DNA of 64,000 bases from Fibrobacter sp. UWB16 (GCF_900215325.1 NZ_OCMS01000002.1:558001-622000); one strand, 5' to 3'. Positions 42,994 through 51,921 are shown, counted from the first letter of the stretch. Numbers and translations: made by a program. The notes: generated from the letters alone by a model not told the origin.

Positions 42994-44661
42994 ATGAACG
43001 CGAAAATCCATTATTGTCATCCCGGTTACGTTCCCTCGGCTTCCAAGATTTTTTTAGTGGCTTTTTCGGAGGACGTTTCTTTGTCTTCGGTCAAGTTCAA
43101 AATTTTGGACAGCGATTCTCGAGAAGTCTATAAGGGTGCAACCGAAAAAATCTGCCGTTGTGCATATACGGGCGAGTTCTTGTATAAGGGCTTTTTTACA
43201 GCCGTTACTGCACCGGGGCGTTACCAGATTGTCCTGGATGACTTTGATGTCAAGTCGCATTGGTTTGAAGTTTCGGATGAATGGCTTGTTCGCGAACTCA
43301 AGGCGAATATCAAGTCGTTCTATTACCAACGGAGCGGTGTCGAATTGCCGGAGCGTTTGGCGGGGATTTGGGCCCGCCCTGTGGCGCATTTGGACGATAA
43401 GTTGGAATTCCACCCGACGATGGAACGTGCGGGGCTTTGGAACGCTCATGGCGGCTGGTACGATGCGGGCGATTATGGCAAGTACATTGTGAATGGTGGC
43501 GTGAGTGTTGCGACTCTGATGCTTGGCTGCGAGCTCATGCAGGCGCATTCTCAAAAGTCCTCGATTGTTGGTGGTACTGCGTTCAAGGAAACGTACGAAC
43601 TGCCGGTAAGCTTGCTCGATGAAATCCGTTTTGAACTGGAATTTTTCTTGCGCATGCAAGACGAAGATGGGGGAGTGTTCTTCAAGGTGACGCCATACCG
43701 TTGGGATGGCTTTGTAACGCCGTCGGAATCGGATGCTTCACAAAAGCGCTATATCCTTGGCAAGTCTACGTCTTCGGCATTGAATTTTGCGGGTGCACTT
43801 GCTCAGGCGCATCACGTTTACGCGAATGTCGATCGCGAATTTGCTGAAAAATGTTTGTTCGCTAGTATCCGTGCTTTCCTATGGGCCGAGAAAAATCCCG
43901 AAGTCGATTGGCCGCACAACACCGAAGGCAGTGGTGGCTATGGCGATTCGGATTTAGGCGATGACTTTTTCTGGGCGCGGGCCATGCTGTATCGCGAACT
44001 GAAAAATGTTGAAAGTATCGCAGACGTGGGCGTTGCGGGTATGCTCGAACGCATGGAAAGTCAATTGTTGGTGGATATGGATACGTACTTGCCGACGTAC
44101 GGTTTGCAATGGCGCTCGACGCAGAACTTGGCTTGGTTTGCTTTGGCTACGACGGATTGCAAGTGGAAAGACCGCGCTCGAATGGCGTTCAAGTACACGG
44201 CTGATGAAATTTTGCATTTGCAAAATGAAGACCCGTATGGACTTTCGATCCGCAAGTTTATTTGGGGTAGCAATGGTGATATTGCAAACCATGCGCTGAC
44301 TTTGTATTTGGCGTATGAATGGCTTGATGATTTGAAGTACCGCAATGCGGCAATGGAACAAATTGAATTTATTTATGGCAGGAATCCTGTGGACGTGAGC
44401 TTTGTGACGGGCTCGGCCTGGAGTTCTCCGAAGTTCCCGCATCACCGCATTAGCCATTCCGATGGAGTTGAGGCTCCGGTGCCAGGGCTTGTCGTTGGTG
44501 GCATTAACGAAGACCGTCAGGATACGCACAGAAACCCGCATTACATGGGCGAATCTCGCGGCATGTCCTATGCTGACGAACAATGCTCTTTTGCAAGCAA
44601 CGAAGTCGCTATCAATTGGAGCGCGCCTCTCACCGCAGCACTGTTGCTCCTAAGCGTTTAA
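42994..44661 (+). CDS. GH9 family cellulase/cellodextrinase, no signal peptide seen
   Basis: 555 aa. A CelD_N/Ig-like domain (~1-95, VPSASKIFLVAFSED ... RYQIVLDDF) precedes the GH9 (alpha/alpha)6 domain (~105-550). It has the Asp-containing catalytic loop GGWYDAGDYGKY, the HHRISHSDG His motif and the NEVAINWSAPL acid glutamate. The chain begins MNAKIHYCHPGY with no hydrophobic export signal, and no better upstream start is evident, so the enzyme may act on cellodextrins in the cytoplasm. Cellulose binding modules are absent. GH9 enzymes are abundant in Fibrobacter. Confidence 0.92.
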   Translation: MNAKIHYCHPGYVPSASKIFLVAFSEDVSLSSVKFKILDSDSREVYKGATEKICRCAYTGEFLYKGFFTAVTAPGRYQIVLDDFDVKSHWFEVSDEWLVRELKANIKSFYYQRSGVELPERLAGIWARPVAHLDDKLEFHPTMERAGLWNAHGGWYDAGDYGKYIVNGGVSVATLMLGCELMQAHSQKSSIVGGTAFKETYELPVSLLDEIRFELEFFLRMQDEDGGVFFKVTPYRWDGFVTPSESDASQKRYILGKSTSSALNFAGALAQAHHVYANVDREFAEKCLFASIRAFLWAEKNPEVDWPHNTEGSGGYGDSDLGDDFFWARAMLYRELKNVESIADVGVAGMLERMESQLLVDMDTYLPTYGLQWRSTQNLAWFALATTDCKWKDRARMAFKYTADEILHLQNEDPYGLSIRKFIWGSNGDIANHALTLYLAYEWLDDLKYRNAAMEQIEFIYGRNPVDVSFVTGSAWSSPKFPHHRISHSDGVEAPVPGLVVGGINEDRQDTHRNPHYMGESRGMSYADEQCSFASNEVAINWSAPLTAALLLLSV

Positions 44662-44672
44662 TCCACCGCTTC

Positions 44673-44800
44673 TTCGTCATCCTGAAGCCGCTTCTCCGTC
44701 ATGGGGCTTTGCCCCATCCAGTCAATTCTTGTCGTTGCATCGCTAGATTTTACTGGGTTCTTCCACCTTCGGTGTCAGAACGACGTAATAGGGGGTGTCT
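44673..44800. repeat. Intergenic repeats between GH9 and DUF218 genes
   Basis: GTCATCCTGAAGCC, GTCATGGGGCTTTGCCCCATCCAGT and an inverted TTACTGGGTTCTTCCACCTTCGGTGTCAG copy stand in a row. The same families occur at 5406 and 13940. Confidence 0.65.
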
Positions 44801-44806
44801 CTCTAG

Positions 44807-45808
44807 TTATTTCTTGCCTTGCTTCGCAGGCGTCTTGTTTGGCGCTTTAGCATCAGTTTTCTTTTCCGCAGCCTTGTCCTTCGGCGTTTCTTTAACTGTA
44901 GCTTTGGGCGCGTCTTTAGGCTGCTCCTTGACTTTTGCCGGAGCTTTTTCCTGCGCCTTACTTGAATCTTTCACAGCTTCTTTTACAGTCGCTTTTGTAC
45001 TTGTTGCGACAGAATCCTTGAGGTCTTCTTTCTCCGATTCAACCTTTATCTTTTCTTCGATCTTCGGGAGAATCTTTTGCAAGTTCACCTTGGGGCGCAT
45101 TTCTTTCTTGTATTCGGCGTAAGAACGGATGGGCTTGTAGTAAGAAGAATCACCTGCGCTAAGCGTATCGATATTGAACAAGTCAAAGTACGAAGCGAAT
45201 AAAGCAGCCCAGCTACGGAGCCAGTCTTTACGGGATTCTCGGTTGTTGTACCAGCAGGCCGGATTGAAAGTAATGTGTTGAATATTCGTTGTCAGAAATA
45301 CAGGGCCGTTTCCAGAAAGCTTTTGGAAAATTCTTTTGACGCGGTATGTAGATGTTGCGCTTGTGATGAGAAGAACCGTATCAATATTACGTGCTTTTAA
45401 CCATGGAATTAATGTGTAAGCTTCGCTGATGGTGGAGGGGTCGTTGTGCGGAACGAGAAAAACGGCATTGCTATCAAATGATCCGAGTTTCATGAAATCG
45501 TCCGCGTAAAATTCAGAATTGCTGCGGTCTCTGAAAACGCGACGGCCTAAAAGCAGCACGGAATCCGCTTTGCCTTCTTTTAAAAGATTGGCGGCAAAGT
45601 CGCTGCGTTCCAAATCCGATGTCTGACCGTCCAAAACGGCAACCCATTTGACATGCTCAAAGTCGTCATCTTCAACAAGCCACAGGCCACTTTTCTCGAA
45701 GATGACATAAGTCAATACTGCGATGACAAGCAAAATGAGCAGCGCTATGCCCACGCTGAAGTTCTTTTTCTTACGATCGTTCTTGTCGGATTTTCGAATT
45801 ATTGACAA
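44807..45808 (-). CDS. DUF218/YdcF-like protein with Lys/Ala-rich tail
   Basis: 333 aa. An N-terminal membrane anchor (~18-38) precedes a DUF218-like domain (~45-235: WVAVLDGQTSDLERSD, ADSVLLLGRRVF, VLLITSATSTYRVKRIF). The last ~90 residues are low-complexity Lys/Ala/Glu/Pro (KATVKEAVKDSSKAQEKAP) and probably disordered. DUF218 proteins such as SanA/YdcF/ElyC act in envelope biology, but their reaction is unclear. It lies 5 nt after rimI on the same strand and may be co-transcribed. Confidence 0.75.
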   Translation of the reverse strand: MSIIRKSDKNDRKKKNFSVGIALLILLVIAVLTYVIFEKSGLWLVEDDDFEHVKWVAVLDGQTSDLERSDFAANLLKEGKADSVLLLGRRVFRDRSNSEFYADDFMKLGSFDSNAVFLVPHNDPSTISEAYTLIPWLKARNIDTVLLITSATSTYRVKRIFQKLSGNGPVFLTTNIQHITFNPACWYNNRESRKDWLRSWAALFASYFDLFNIDTLSAGDSSYYKPIRSYAEYKKEMRPKVNLQKILPKIEEKIKVESEKEDLKDSVATSTKATVKEAVKDSSKAQEKAPAKVKEQPKDAPKATVKETPKDKAAEKKTDAKAPNKTPAKQGKK

Positions 45809-45813
45809 AATAA

Positions 45814-46242
45814 TTACCTGCTGAATTTGTACAATGCGGCGTCTTCGCCATCGGAATAATATTTTTTGCGGACGCTATACAACTTGAATCCGTGCTTCTC
45901 GTAAAATGCTCGAGCCTTGGCGTTCCCGTTGCGGACTTCCAAAAAGCATTGATCGCCGCTTTCGGTGAGTTTGTCTAAACCCGCTTTCAAAAGTTGACTG
46001 CCGATGCCCTTTCTCTGTTCAGATGAACGAGTCGCAATGCTCAACAGTTCGGAATCAGGTCCGAGCAAATGGAATATGGCATAACCTAAAAGCTTGGCTT
46101 CATCTTCACAAACAACGCAGTATGCGTAACTTGCGCGGATTTCCGACAGAAACTGCTTCTCATTCCAATCCTGAAACGCAAGTTCCCGTTGCAATTCGAG
46201 AACTTGTGGCAAATCGGATTCTGTCATATTTCGCAGTTTCAT
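45814..46242 (-). CDS. rimI: Ribosomal-protein-alanine N-acetyltransferase RimI-like
   Basis: 142 aa GNAT protein. It starts MKLRNMTESDLPQVLELQREL and has the acetyl-CoA loop RSSEQRKGIGSQLL and the RimI ending ARAFYEKHGFKLYSVRKKYY. It acetylates the N-terminal Ala of ribosomal protein S18 in the family's best known case. It is downstream of tsaB on the same strand, as in many bacteria, but a repeat-filled gap of ~100 nt intervenes. Confidence 0.88.
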   Translation of the reverse strand: MKLRNMTESDLPQVLELQRELAFQDWNEKQFLSEIRASYAYCVVCEDEAKLLGYAIFHLLGPDSELLSIATRSSEQRKGIGSQLLKAGLDKLTESGDQCFLEVRNGNAKARAFYEKHGFKLYSVRKKYYSDGEDAALYKFSR

Positions 46243-46245
46243 TAT

Positions 46246-46350
46246 TGCAATCTCAAGACTTTACTGGATCCTTCGTCGCTTCGCTTCTCAGGATGACGCT
46301 TTCATCCTACAGCAAACATTCTTCTGCCTACTGTCTACTTCCTACTACAC
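46246..46350. repeat. Intergenic repeats between rimI and tsaB
   Basis: TCAAGACTTTACTGGATCCTTCGTCGCTTCGCTTCTCAGGATGAC (from 46251) is the inverted form of the common GTCATCCTGA repeat. CTGTCTACTTCCTACTAC at ~46332-46349 belongs to the second family seen at 52051, 52690 and the right end of the window. Confidence 0.65.
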
Positions 46351-46974
46351 CTTCAACTTCTCGAAGTACGAGGGCTGGATGTAGTTCGCTTCTTGAATGA
46401 GCGAAGGCTTCACTGTATCAAAAAGCGGAGCCCACATGTTGAGCTTCTTGTCGGTGTCGAGAACCGTTGCGATTCCCTTGTCCTTGAACACGGCGACGAG
46501 TGCTTCGTCTGCAAGTGCGGCTGCATCGACGACGGCGTTCTTCACAGAACTTGCCTGGAGTCGTGCTACAACGTCTGCGGTTTCGATAAAGCTCTCTTCG
46601 TTGTTCAAACGCAAGTACCAGAATCCATTGCGTGCGCGAATTACGACCGCAACAGATTCATCGGGAGCGCCGGCGAAGCAGGCAAGTGCTTGCAATGTCG
46701 TCACACCATACAAATTGCGTTTGCCACTAAAGCAAAGTCCCTGGCAGAATGCAACGCCCGTACGCAGTCCGCTGAACGAGCCCGGCCCGACAGTCACCAT
46801 GACGCGCTTCACGTCATCGAGAGTGGCGCCGACCTTAGCCAAAAGGTTATCCAAGCTTGCGCTCAGGATTTCGCCCTTGGCAGATGGATCGACCATTTCT
46901 TCGTACACGGAGTCCGCGCACAGCGCCATTGCAATACCCTTTCGGGATGTGTCTACAAAAAGATCGTAGTTCAT
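46345..46974 (-). CDS. tsaB: tRNA threonylcarbamoyladenosine biosynthesis protein TsaB
   Basis: 209 aa. It starts YDLFVDTSRKGIAMAL in outline and has VTVGPGSFSGLRTGVAF (residues ~60-77), the family signature. TsaB pairs with TsaD/TsaE to put t6A on ANN-decoding tRNAs. TsaD/TsaE are not in the window. It lies 2 nt after ddl on the same strand, so ddl-tsaB(-rimI) are probably one unit. Confidence 0.9.
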   Translation of the reverse strand: MNYDLFVDTSRKGIAMALCADSVYEEMVDPSAKGEILSASLDNLLAKVGATLDDVKRVMVTVGPGSFSGLRTGVAFCQGLCFSGKRNLYGVTTLQALACFAGAPDESVAVVIRARNGFWYLRLNNEESFIETADVVARLQASSVKNAVVDAAALADEALVAVFKDKGIATVLDTDKKLNMWAPLFDTVKPSLIQEANYIQPSYFEKLKV

Positions 46975-46976
46975 GA

Positions 46977-48011
46977 CTAACGCTTAATCTCCAAGCTCTT
47001 GTCGATGATGAGGTCGATGAGCTGGCTGTAGGTGATGCCAACGCAAGCTGCCTGTTGCGGCAACAGCGATGTCGGGGTCATGCCCGGGAGCGTGTTCGTT
47101 TCAATTGCAAAGAGTTCTCCGTCCTTCGTGATGCGGACGTCCGTGCGGCTGTAGCCTGCGCCGCCCAAAGCGTAGTGGGCATTCTTCACAAGTTCCTGAA
47201 TGCGTGCGGTGAGTTCCGGTGCAAATTCAGCCGGAGTGACTTCCTGGCATTCGCCGTTGTACTTCGCTTCGAAGTCGAAGTATTCGCGGGTCGTCATGCG
47301 CATTTCAGTCGGCGGGAGCGGCTTTTCACCTTCGATGTAGCCGCAGCTAGCTTCGCCACCGGCGATGAACTTTTCGCAGAGCAAACGGTTAGAATCCTTG
47401 AACAAGTCCTGTGCAATCTTGCCGGCTTCGTCGAGATTCTTGGCGATACCAATGCCGATGGAAGAGCCTCCCAGCGGGTCCTTGATCACAAGCGGGTATC
47501 CGAGTTCGTCGGCAACGCTTACGAGTGTGTCACCGGTAAAGTCGTGCTTCCAGATCACGCGGTAAGGCGGAGTCGGGATGCCGTTTGCACGGTAAATTTC
47601 TTTGGACTTGATCTTGTCCATGGCGAGTGCCGATGCCAAAAGGCCGCAACCCGTGTACGGGATGTTCCAGTTTTCGAGCATGGCCTGGATGTGACCGTCT
47701 TCGCCCCACTTGCCGTGGAGGGCGAGGAATGCGATGTCAGCCGACGGGAGTTCCGAAAGTGCCGGAGACTTCTTCTTGTTGGCGGCTGAACCTTCGAGGC
47801 TGTGGAAATAGTTTGCCGAGAAATTTGCTTTCTGGTACGGAGAAAGTTCACGGGAAGACCAGTGCCAGGTGCCGTCCTTGTCAATGAGCACCGGGTGGAT
47901 GTTGTACTTTTCCGGATCCATGGCGCGCACAACGCCAGTACCGCTAACGACAGAAACATCATGTTCAGTAGATGGACCGCCCATCAATACCAAAACGCGT
48001 AAACGGGACAT
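46977..48011 (-). CDS. ddl: D-alanine--D-alanine ligase
   Basis: 344 aa. An ATP-grasp enzyme with LMGGPSTEHDVSVVSG near the start, FLALHGKWGEDGHIQ, PYTGCGLLASALAMDK, LVIKDPLGGSSIGIG, and SRTDVRITKDGELFAIETNTLPGMT near the end, all in canonical order. It makes the D-Ala-D-Ala dipeptide for peptidoglycan. The start MSRLRVLVLMGG is the only sensible one. Confidence 0.95.
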   Translation of the reverse strand: MSRLRVLVLMGGPSTEHDVSVVSGTGVVRAMDPEKYNIHPVLIDKDGTWHWSSRELSPYQKANFSANYFHSLEGSAANKKKSPALSELPSADIAFLALHGKWGEDGHIQAMLENWNIPYTGCGLLASALAMDKIKSKEIYRANGIPTPPYRVIWKHDFTGDTLVSVADELGYPLVIKDPLGGSSIGIGIAKNLDEAGKIAQDLFKDSNRLLCEKFIAGGEASCGYIEGEKPLPPTEMRMTTREYFDFEAKYNGECQEVTPAEFAPELTARIQELVKNAHYALGGAGYSRTDVRITKDGELFAIETNTLPGMTPTSLLPQQAACVGITYSQLIDLIIDKSLEIKR

Positions 48012-48238
48012 AAAAACCTCACTAGAATTTTTCCGTGATTTAATCTAGTAAATTAGTTATTGGTCAATAGTTGCTGGTCAATAGTTATTAGTTGATAGCT
48101 GGTAGAAATCGCAATGTTAAAATCCCTAAAAACTACCTGAAAAGCTCCCTAAATCAGCAAATAAATTTTTATGAATCTTGCCGGATTGAACTGACATAAT
48201 CTATATTGAAAAAGATAGGTGTTGAAAAAGGAGTTCTT
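48012..48238. repeat. Divergent gap with TGGTCAATAGTT repeats
   Basis: TTGGTCAATAGTTGC, TGGTCAATAGTTATTAGTTGATAGCTGG and flanking words form a short imperfect tandem repeat at 48053-48105. The remaining AT-rich DNA should carry promoters of ddl (-) and the epimerase gene (+). AAAGGAG at 48227-48233 is a good ribosome site for ATG 48239. Confidence 0.6.
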
Positions 48239-49159
48239 ATGCGAGTTTTTGTAACGGGTGGAACTGGTTTTATTGGCCATTACGTGGTCAAGGCGCTTTT
48301 GGAGAAAGGTCACGAAGTTGTTGTCGCAACGCGCCACCCGAACAAGGTGCCGACATTAAGAGCTAATCCGAATGTCTCGTTTGTCGAGGCTGCTCTTACG
48401 GATTTTGAAAAAATGGGCGAAGGCCTGATTGGTTGCGACGCCTGCATTCATGTGGCTCTTGGCTGGGGCGATACCCCGAGTGCCATGCTCATGAACGATA
48501 CGCGTGCAACGGTGGCTCTCCTTGAAATGTCTGCTAGGGCTGGTTGCGACAAGTTTATTATGACGAGTAGCACTTCGGCAATGGGTCGTGTGCGTTCCGA
48601 AATGCGTGAAACCACGAGCAATTTGCCGATTGATCTGTACGGTGCAACAAAGGCTGCGGGTGAAGCTTACGTGCTTGGCTTTAGCCACGGTTACGGAAGC
48701 CAGTTCCCTGAAGTCAAGATGAAACGCAATATCATTCGTCCGGGCTATACGTTCGGTAATCCGGCGTTCCCCGATGGTTGCTCGCAGCCGGACCGCCGCT
48801 TCTTTGAAATGGCTTACGCCGTCAAGGAAAACCGCGATATCAACATCATCAAGAACGACGGTACGCAGTTTATCCATGCTTCCCAGCAAGCTGAAATTTA
48901 TATGAAATTGCTGGAATCCGACTACAACGAAGAAATCTTCTTGGGGCTCGGTTCCGAATGGATCAGCTGGAAGGAAATCGCACAGAAGATGATTGCTCTC
49001 AAGCCGGGCTGCACTTCCAAGATTGTGGAAACCGACATGGGCTGGGGCGATGAACCGATGCTCTATGACGTCCAGAAAATCAGGGATTGTTTCGGTCTTG
49101 CGTTTGACGCTCACGATTACTTAGACGAACACATCCGCTGGACTTTCGAAAACGCATAA
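48239..49159 (+). CDS. NAD(P)-dependent epimerase/dehydratase (extended SDR)
   Basis: About 306 aa. The Rossmann start is MRVFVTGGTGFIGHYVVKALL with the GxxGxxG motif. FIMTSSTSAMG supplies the catalytic Ser region and DLYGATKAAGEAYVLG the YxxxK motif. The C-terminal half binds substrate and ends in DAHDYLDEHIRWTF. The substrate (often a nucleotide sugar) cannot be read. ATG 48239 follows AAAGGAG at 5-6 nt spacing, so the upstream in-frame start at 48206 is rejected. Confidence 0.88.
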   Translation: MRVFVTGGTGFIGHYVVKALLEKGHEVVVATRHPNKVPTLRANPNVSFVEAALTDFEKMGEGLIGCDACIHVALGWGDTPSAMLMNDTRATVALLEMSARAGCDKFIMTSSTSAMGRVRSEMRETTSNLPIDLYGATKAAGEAYVLGFSHGYGSQFPEVKMKRNIIRPGYTFGNPAFPDGCSQPDRRFFEMAYAVKENRDINIIKNDGTQFIHASQQAEIYMKLLESDYNEEIFLGLGSEWISWKEIAQKMIALKPGCTSKIVETDMGWGDEPMLYDVQKIRDCFGLAFDAHDYLDEHIRWTFENA

Positions 49160-49163
49160 AAAA

Positions 49164-49187
49164 AACGCCCCGCTGGGGCGTTTTTTT
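49164..49187 (+). terminator. Rho-independent terminator
   Basis: ACGCCCC-GCT-GGGGCGT followed by seven T, 5 nt after the epimerase stop. Confidence 0.9.
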
Positions 49188-49191
49188 GTTA

Positions 49192-49335
49192 CTGTCATGC
49201 CGGATTTATTCTCTTTGACCACTTAGAACTTTAGTTCTTACGTGGTCATGATCCGCGAATGGGGACGGCATCTCCTTTTACAGTCATCCTGAACCAGCAT
49301 TTTCGTCACCCTGAGCAACGCGAAGGGTCCAGTTA
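49192..49335. repeat. Repeat copies with an enlarged, nested hairpin
   Basis: GTCATGCCGGA (49195) and ACGGCATCTCC (49266) are the arms of the usual palindrome, but here ~60 nt lie between them. That interior holds its own inverted repeat (GACCACTTAGAACT / AGTTCTTACGTGGTC). GTCATCCTGAACC and GTCACCCTGAGCAACGCGAAGGGTCCAGT follow. Confidence 0.6.
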
Positions 49336-49337
49336 AA

Positions 49338-50723
49338 TTACCCGCATCTCGTTTTTTCGGCGTGCGCCCCGATGTAGTCGGGGTAGCAGTTGTCAAAGCA
49401 TGCGGCGCAGTAGTTTTCACCTTCGCCGGTGCAGTTCTTCATGCCTTCGACGCTCAGGTAGCCGAGGCTTTCGACACCGAGCATCTTGGCGATTTCGTCG
49501 GGAGTCATGGAGCTTGCGGCAAGTTCGCCCTGGCTCGGGAAGTCCATCCCGAAGAAGCACGGGTGGGCGACCGGAGGTGATGCAATGCGGATGTGCACTT
49601 CGAGGGCACCCGCATCGCGCAGCATTCTGGAGAGAATGCGGAGCGTTGTTCCGCGAACGATGGAGTCTTCGACAACACAAACGCGTTTGTTCTTAAGCAC
49701 ACCTTCAATCGGGTTGAACTTTAAGCGGACTTTCTGTTCGCGCACGTTTTGCGTCGGGTCAATGAATGTACGGCCCACGTAATGGTTTCTCAAAAGTCCG
49801 ATTTCAAAACGGATGCCGCTAGCTTGTGCGTAGCCGAGTGCTGCTGTGGTGGCGCTGTCCGGCACGGAAATAACGATGTCGGCATCGACCGGGCATTCCT
49901 TGGCGAGCTGCTTGCCCATCTTGCGGCGAATCTTGTCGCAACTCTGTTCGAAAATCTTGGAGTCCGGGCGGCTAAAGTAGATGTATTCGAAAATGCAGTG
50001 GGCGAGGCGGTCTTTTTGCGTAAAGCGTTCGGAATGGAGACCGTTCTTGGTGATGGTCAAGAATTCGCCGGGCTGGATGTCACGAACGTAGTTCGCGCCG
50101 AGCAAGTCGAATGCGCAAGTTTCGCTAGCGACGCACCAAGATTTTCCCATGCGGGCAATCGAGAGCGGTCTAAAACCGTAACCGTCGCGGGCGACGTACA
50201 TCGTGTCTTTGCTTAAGAATACGAGGCAGAAGCTGCCGGTAAATTTGCTGATGGCAATCTTGATGGCTTCGCCTAAAGTGTCCGCCTTGGTGCGGGCGAT
50301 TTCGTGCAGGAGAATTTCAGAATCGGATGTGGTCTGGAAAATGTGACCGTCGGCTTCCATCTCGGCGCGGAGTTCGGGAGCGTTTGTGATGTTCCCGTTG
50401 TGGGCGACTGCGATTTGCCCCCATTTGCAGCTGATCAAAATCGGCTGAGCGTTCGCGAGGGTCGAGGCTCCGGTCGTGCTGTAACGCACGTGTCCAATGC
50501 CTGCAAAACCTTGCAGTTCGTCGATATTGTAATCTCTTAAAAGGGTGGAAACCAGACCCATGGACTTGCGGACTCGGACTTTGTCTCCGTCAGAAACAGC
50601 GAACCCGGCACTTTCTTGACCGCGGTGCTGCAATGCGTAAAGTCCCATGGCTACATTGCGGGCAACATTATCACCGTTATAGATACCGATGACGCCGCAT
50701 TCTTCATGCAATTCTTCGAGCAT
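49338..50723 (-). CDS. purF: Amidophosphoribosyltransferase
   Basis: 461 aa. A short propeptide precedes Cys9 in EECGVIGIY, the Ntn-type nucleophile. ALQHRGQESAGFAV and GHVRYSTTG complete the glutaminase site, and VCVVEDSIVRGTTLR is the PRPP-binding motif. C-terminal Cys residues (GENYCAACFDNC) fit the Fe-S type of PurF. It catalyses the first step of purine synthesis, PRPP to phosphoribosylamine. A ~95-nt structured leader lies upstream (50724-50820, minus strand). Confidence 0.96.
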   Translation of the reverse strand: MLEELHEECGVIGIYNGDNVARNVAMGLYALQHRGQESAGFAVSDGDKVRVRKSMGLVSTLLRDYNIDELQGFAGIGHVRYSTTGASTLANAQPILISCKWGQIAVAHNGNITNAPELRAEMEADGHIFQTTSDSEILLHEIARTKADTLGEAIKIAISKFTGSFCLVFLSKDTMYVARDGYGFRPLSIARMGKSWCVASETCAFDLLGANYVRDIQPGEFLTITKNGLHSERFTQKDRLAHCIFEYIYFSRPDSKIFEQSCDKIRRKMGKQLAKECPVDADIVISVPDSATTAALGYAQASGIRFEIGLLRNHYVGRTFIDPTQNVREQKVRLKFNPIEGVLKNKRVCVVEDSIVRGTTLRILSRMLRDAGALEVHIRIASPPVAHPCFFGMDFPSQGELAASSMTPDEIAKMLGVESLGYLSVEGMKNCTGEGENYCAACFDNCYPDYIGAHAEKTRCG

Positions 50724-50820
50724 AACGCCTCTTTGAAGTGGAGCCTCCCTTGCCTCGAGGGCCTTAGCTCACCCAAACGGGTGCAAGCGGGGAAGCGGAC
50801 GCCGCGGATTAGCAAAATAC
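50724..50820 (-). promoter_or_regulatory. GC-rich, structured leader of purF
   Basis: On the minus strand it reads CGCTTGCACCCGTTTGGGTGAGC, which folds as a hairpin with stem CACCC/GGGTG extended by GCT/AGC. CCCTCGAGGCAAGGG and GGAGGCTCC follow as further possible stems. The tract is more GC-rich than the flanking intergenic DNA and ends 4-14 nt before the ATG, near AGAGGCG. It could be a cis-acting leader RNA. It matches none of the purine or PRPP riboswitch signatures I can check by eye. Confidence 0.4.
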
Positions 50821-50955
50821 GTGCCATAAACGTAAATCTCGCTTTTTGAGAACTGCGTTACAAAAATTGTAAAACATAAAATGTAAAACATTACATAAAA
50901 TGAAAAACTCCTCGAAAATGAGGAGTTTCATGGAAATCGTTAATAGCGCGGATTG
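50821..50955. other. Gap upstream of purF / downstream of the UbiA-family gene
   Basis: AT-rich DNA with AACATTACATAAAATG words, likely the purF promoter region, plus the terminator at 50904. I see no gene. Confidence 0.5.
50904..50928 (-). terminator. Terminator of the UbiA-family gene
   Basis: AAACTCCTC-ATTTTC-GAGGAGTTT with a following T-rich tract on the minus strand. Confidence 0.8.
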
Positions 50956-51921
50956 TTATTGGACTATTGAGCAAAATAGGAGTGAAATGAGCCCGAGTAA
51001 CATTGCAAATTTTGTGAATGTCTGTGCACGACGGTAATTTTGGCTGCTTGCACTCATGATGACGATGAAGAAACAAGGGGTTAGTGTCGCTGCTGTCATG
51101 GCGAGGAAAATCGGCGGATAATTGTGGTTGAAAAGTTTGTCTAAAAAGAAAACCGGGACTGGGAGCGAAATCCACGTGAAAATGATGATATCGCCAGCAA
51201 GTCTTCTTGCTACTTTGTCTCCAACAACGAGCGGGAATGTCATAATGCCAGCCTTGAGGTCTCCCGTTTTGTCTTCCAAGTCCTTGTAGATTTCACGGGC
51301 GATGGTCAGCAAAAACGCAAATGGAATCGCGGGGATGATGGCCCACATGTGTTCTTCAGGAAAGTCGTGGTTCGAAAAGTTAAAGAAATGTTGAACGGCA
51401 TACAGTAGCGGAGTTGTGCAAAGGAACGCGACTGTGATGTTCTTGAGTGCTGGAGAACGCTTGAGCGTGCGGTTGTATGCAACGAGTAGTGCGCAAAGCA
51501 ATGCAAAGAACCACATCGGGAAAGACAAGATGAGTGCGCCCATCCAGCCGAAATCAAGAGCGTGTTCTGGGTCTTTAACAATATCAATGAATCTGATATT
51601 TTGTATGACGCTATCGCCAATTCCGCAAAGAAGTGTTATGGCTGCCAAGGTATAGCATGTTATGCGGGCTGCCTTGACCGAAACTTCGCCGGTTGCAAGG
51701 GGGCGTTCCGGGTGGCTCAGCTTGTCGCACTCCAAATCGAGAATGTCGTTTTGGATGTTTGCAAATCCAATGGCGGTGGCAAAACCGAGCATTTGCAGGA
51801 TTAAAACAGGGAGGGTGGGGTTGTGCTGTAGTAAAGTGTAGCCCACGAGAAGTGTGATTATGGCAATCACGATATTCACGGGACGAGTCATCTTAAAAAG
51901 CTTATAGATCGTAGAAATCAT
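50956..51921 (-). CDS. UbiA-family prenyltransferase
   Basis: 321 aa with about eight or nine membrane segments. The first Asp-rich motif is NIQNDILDLECD (55-66, N-D-x-x-D-x-x-x-D), followed by HPERPLATGEV. The second is in YKDLEDKTGDLKAG. These bind the prenyl diphosphate through Mg2+. The aromatic or glycerol acceptor cannot be told; candidates are quinone (MenA/UbiA) or geranylgeranylglyceryl-phosphate-type reactions. It stands alone, without other quinone genes nearby. Confidence 0.85.
   Translation of the reverse strand: MISTIYKLFKMTRPVNIVIAIITLLVGYTLLQHNPTLPVLILQMLGFATAIGFANIQNDILDLECDKLSHPERPLATGEVSVKAARITCYTLAAITLLCGIGDSVIQNIRFIDIVKDPEHALDFGWMGALILSFPMWFFALLCALLVAYNRTLKRSPALKNITVAFLCTTPLLYAVQHFFNFSNHDFPEEHMWAIIPAIPFAFLLTIAREIYKDLEDKTGDLKAGIMTFPLVVGDKVARRLAGDIIIFTWISLPVPVFFLDKLFNHNYPPIFLAMTAATLTPCFFIVIMSASSQNYRRAQTFTKFAMLLGLISLLFCSIVQ

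Noticed and set aside
50724-50820. Known purine riboswitch before purF
   Set aside because: The conserved loop words of that riboswitch are not present; only unspecific hairpins are seen.
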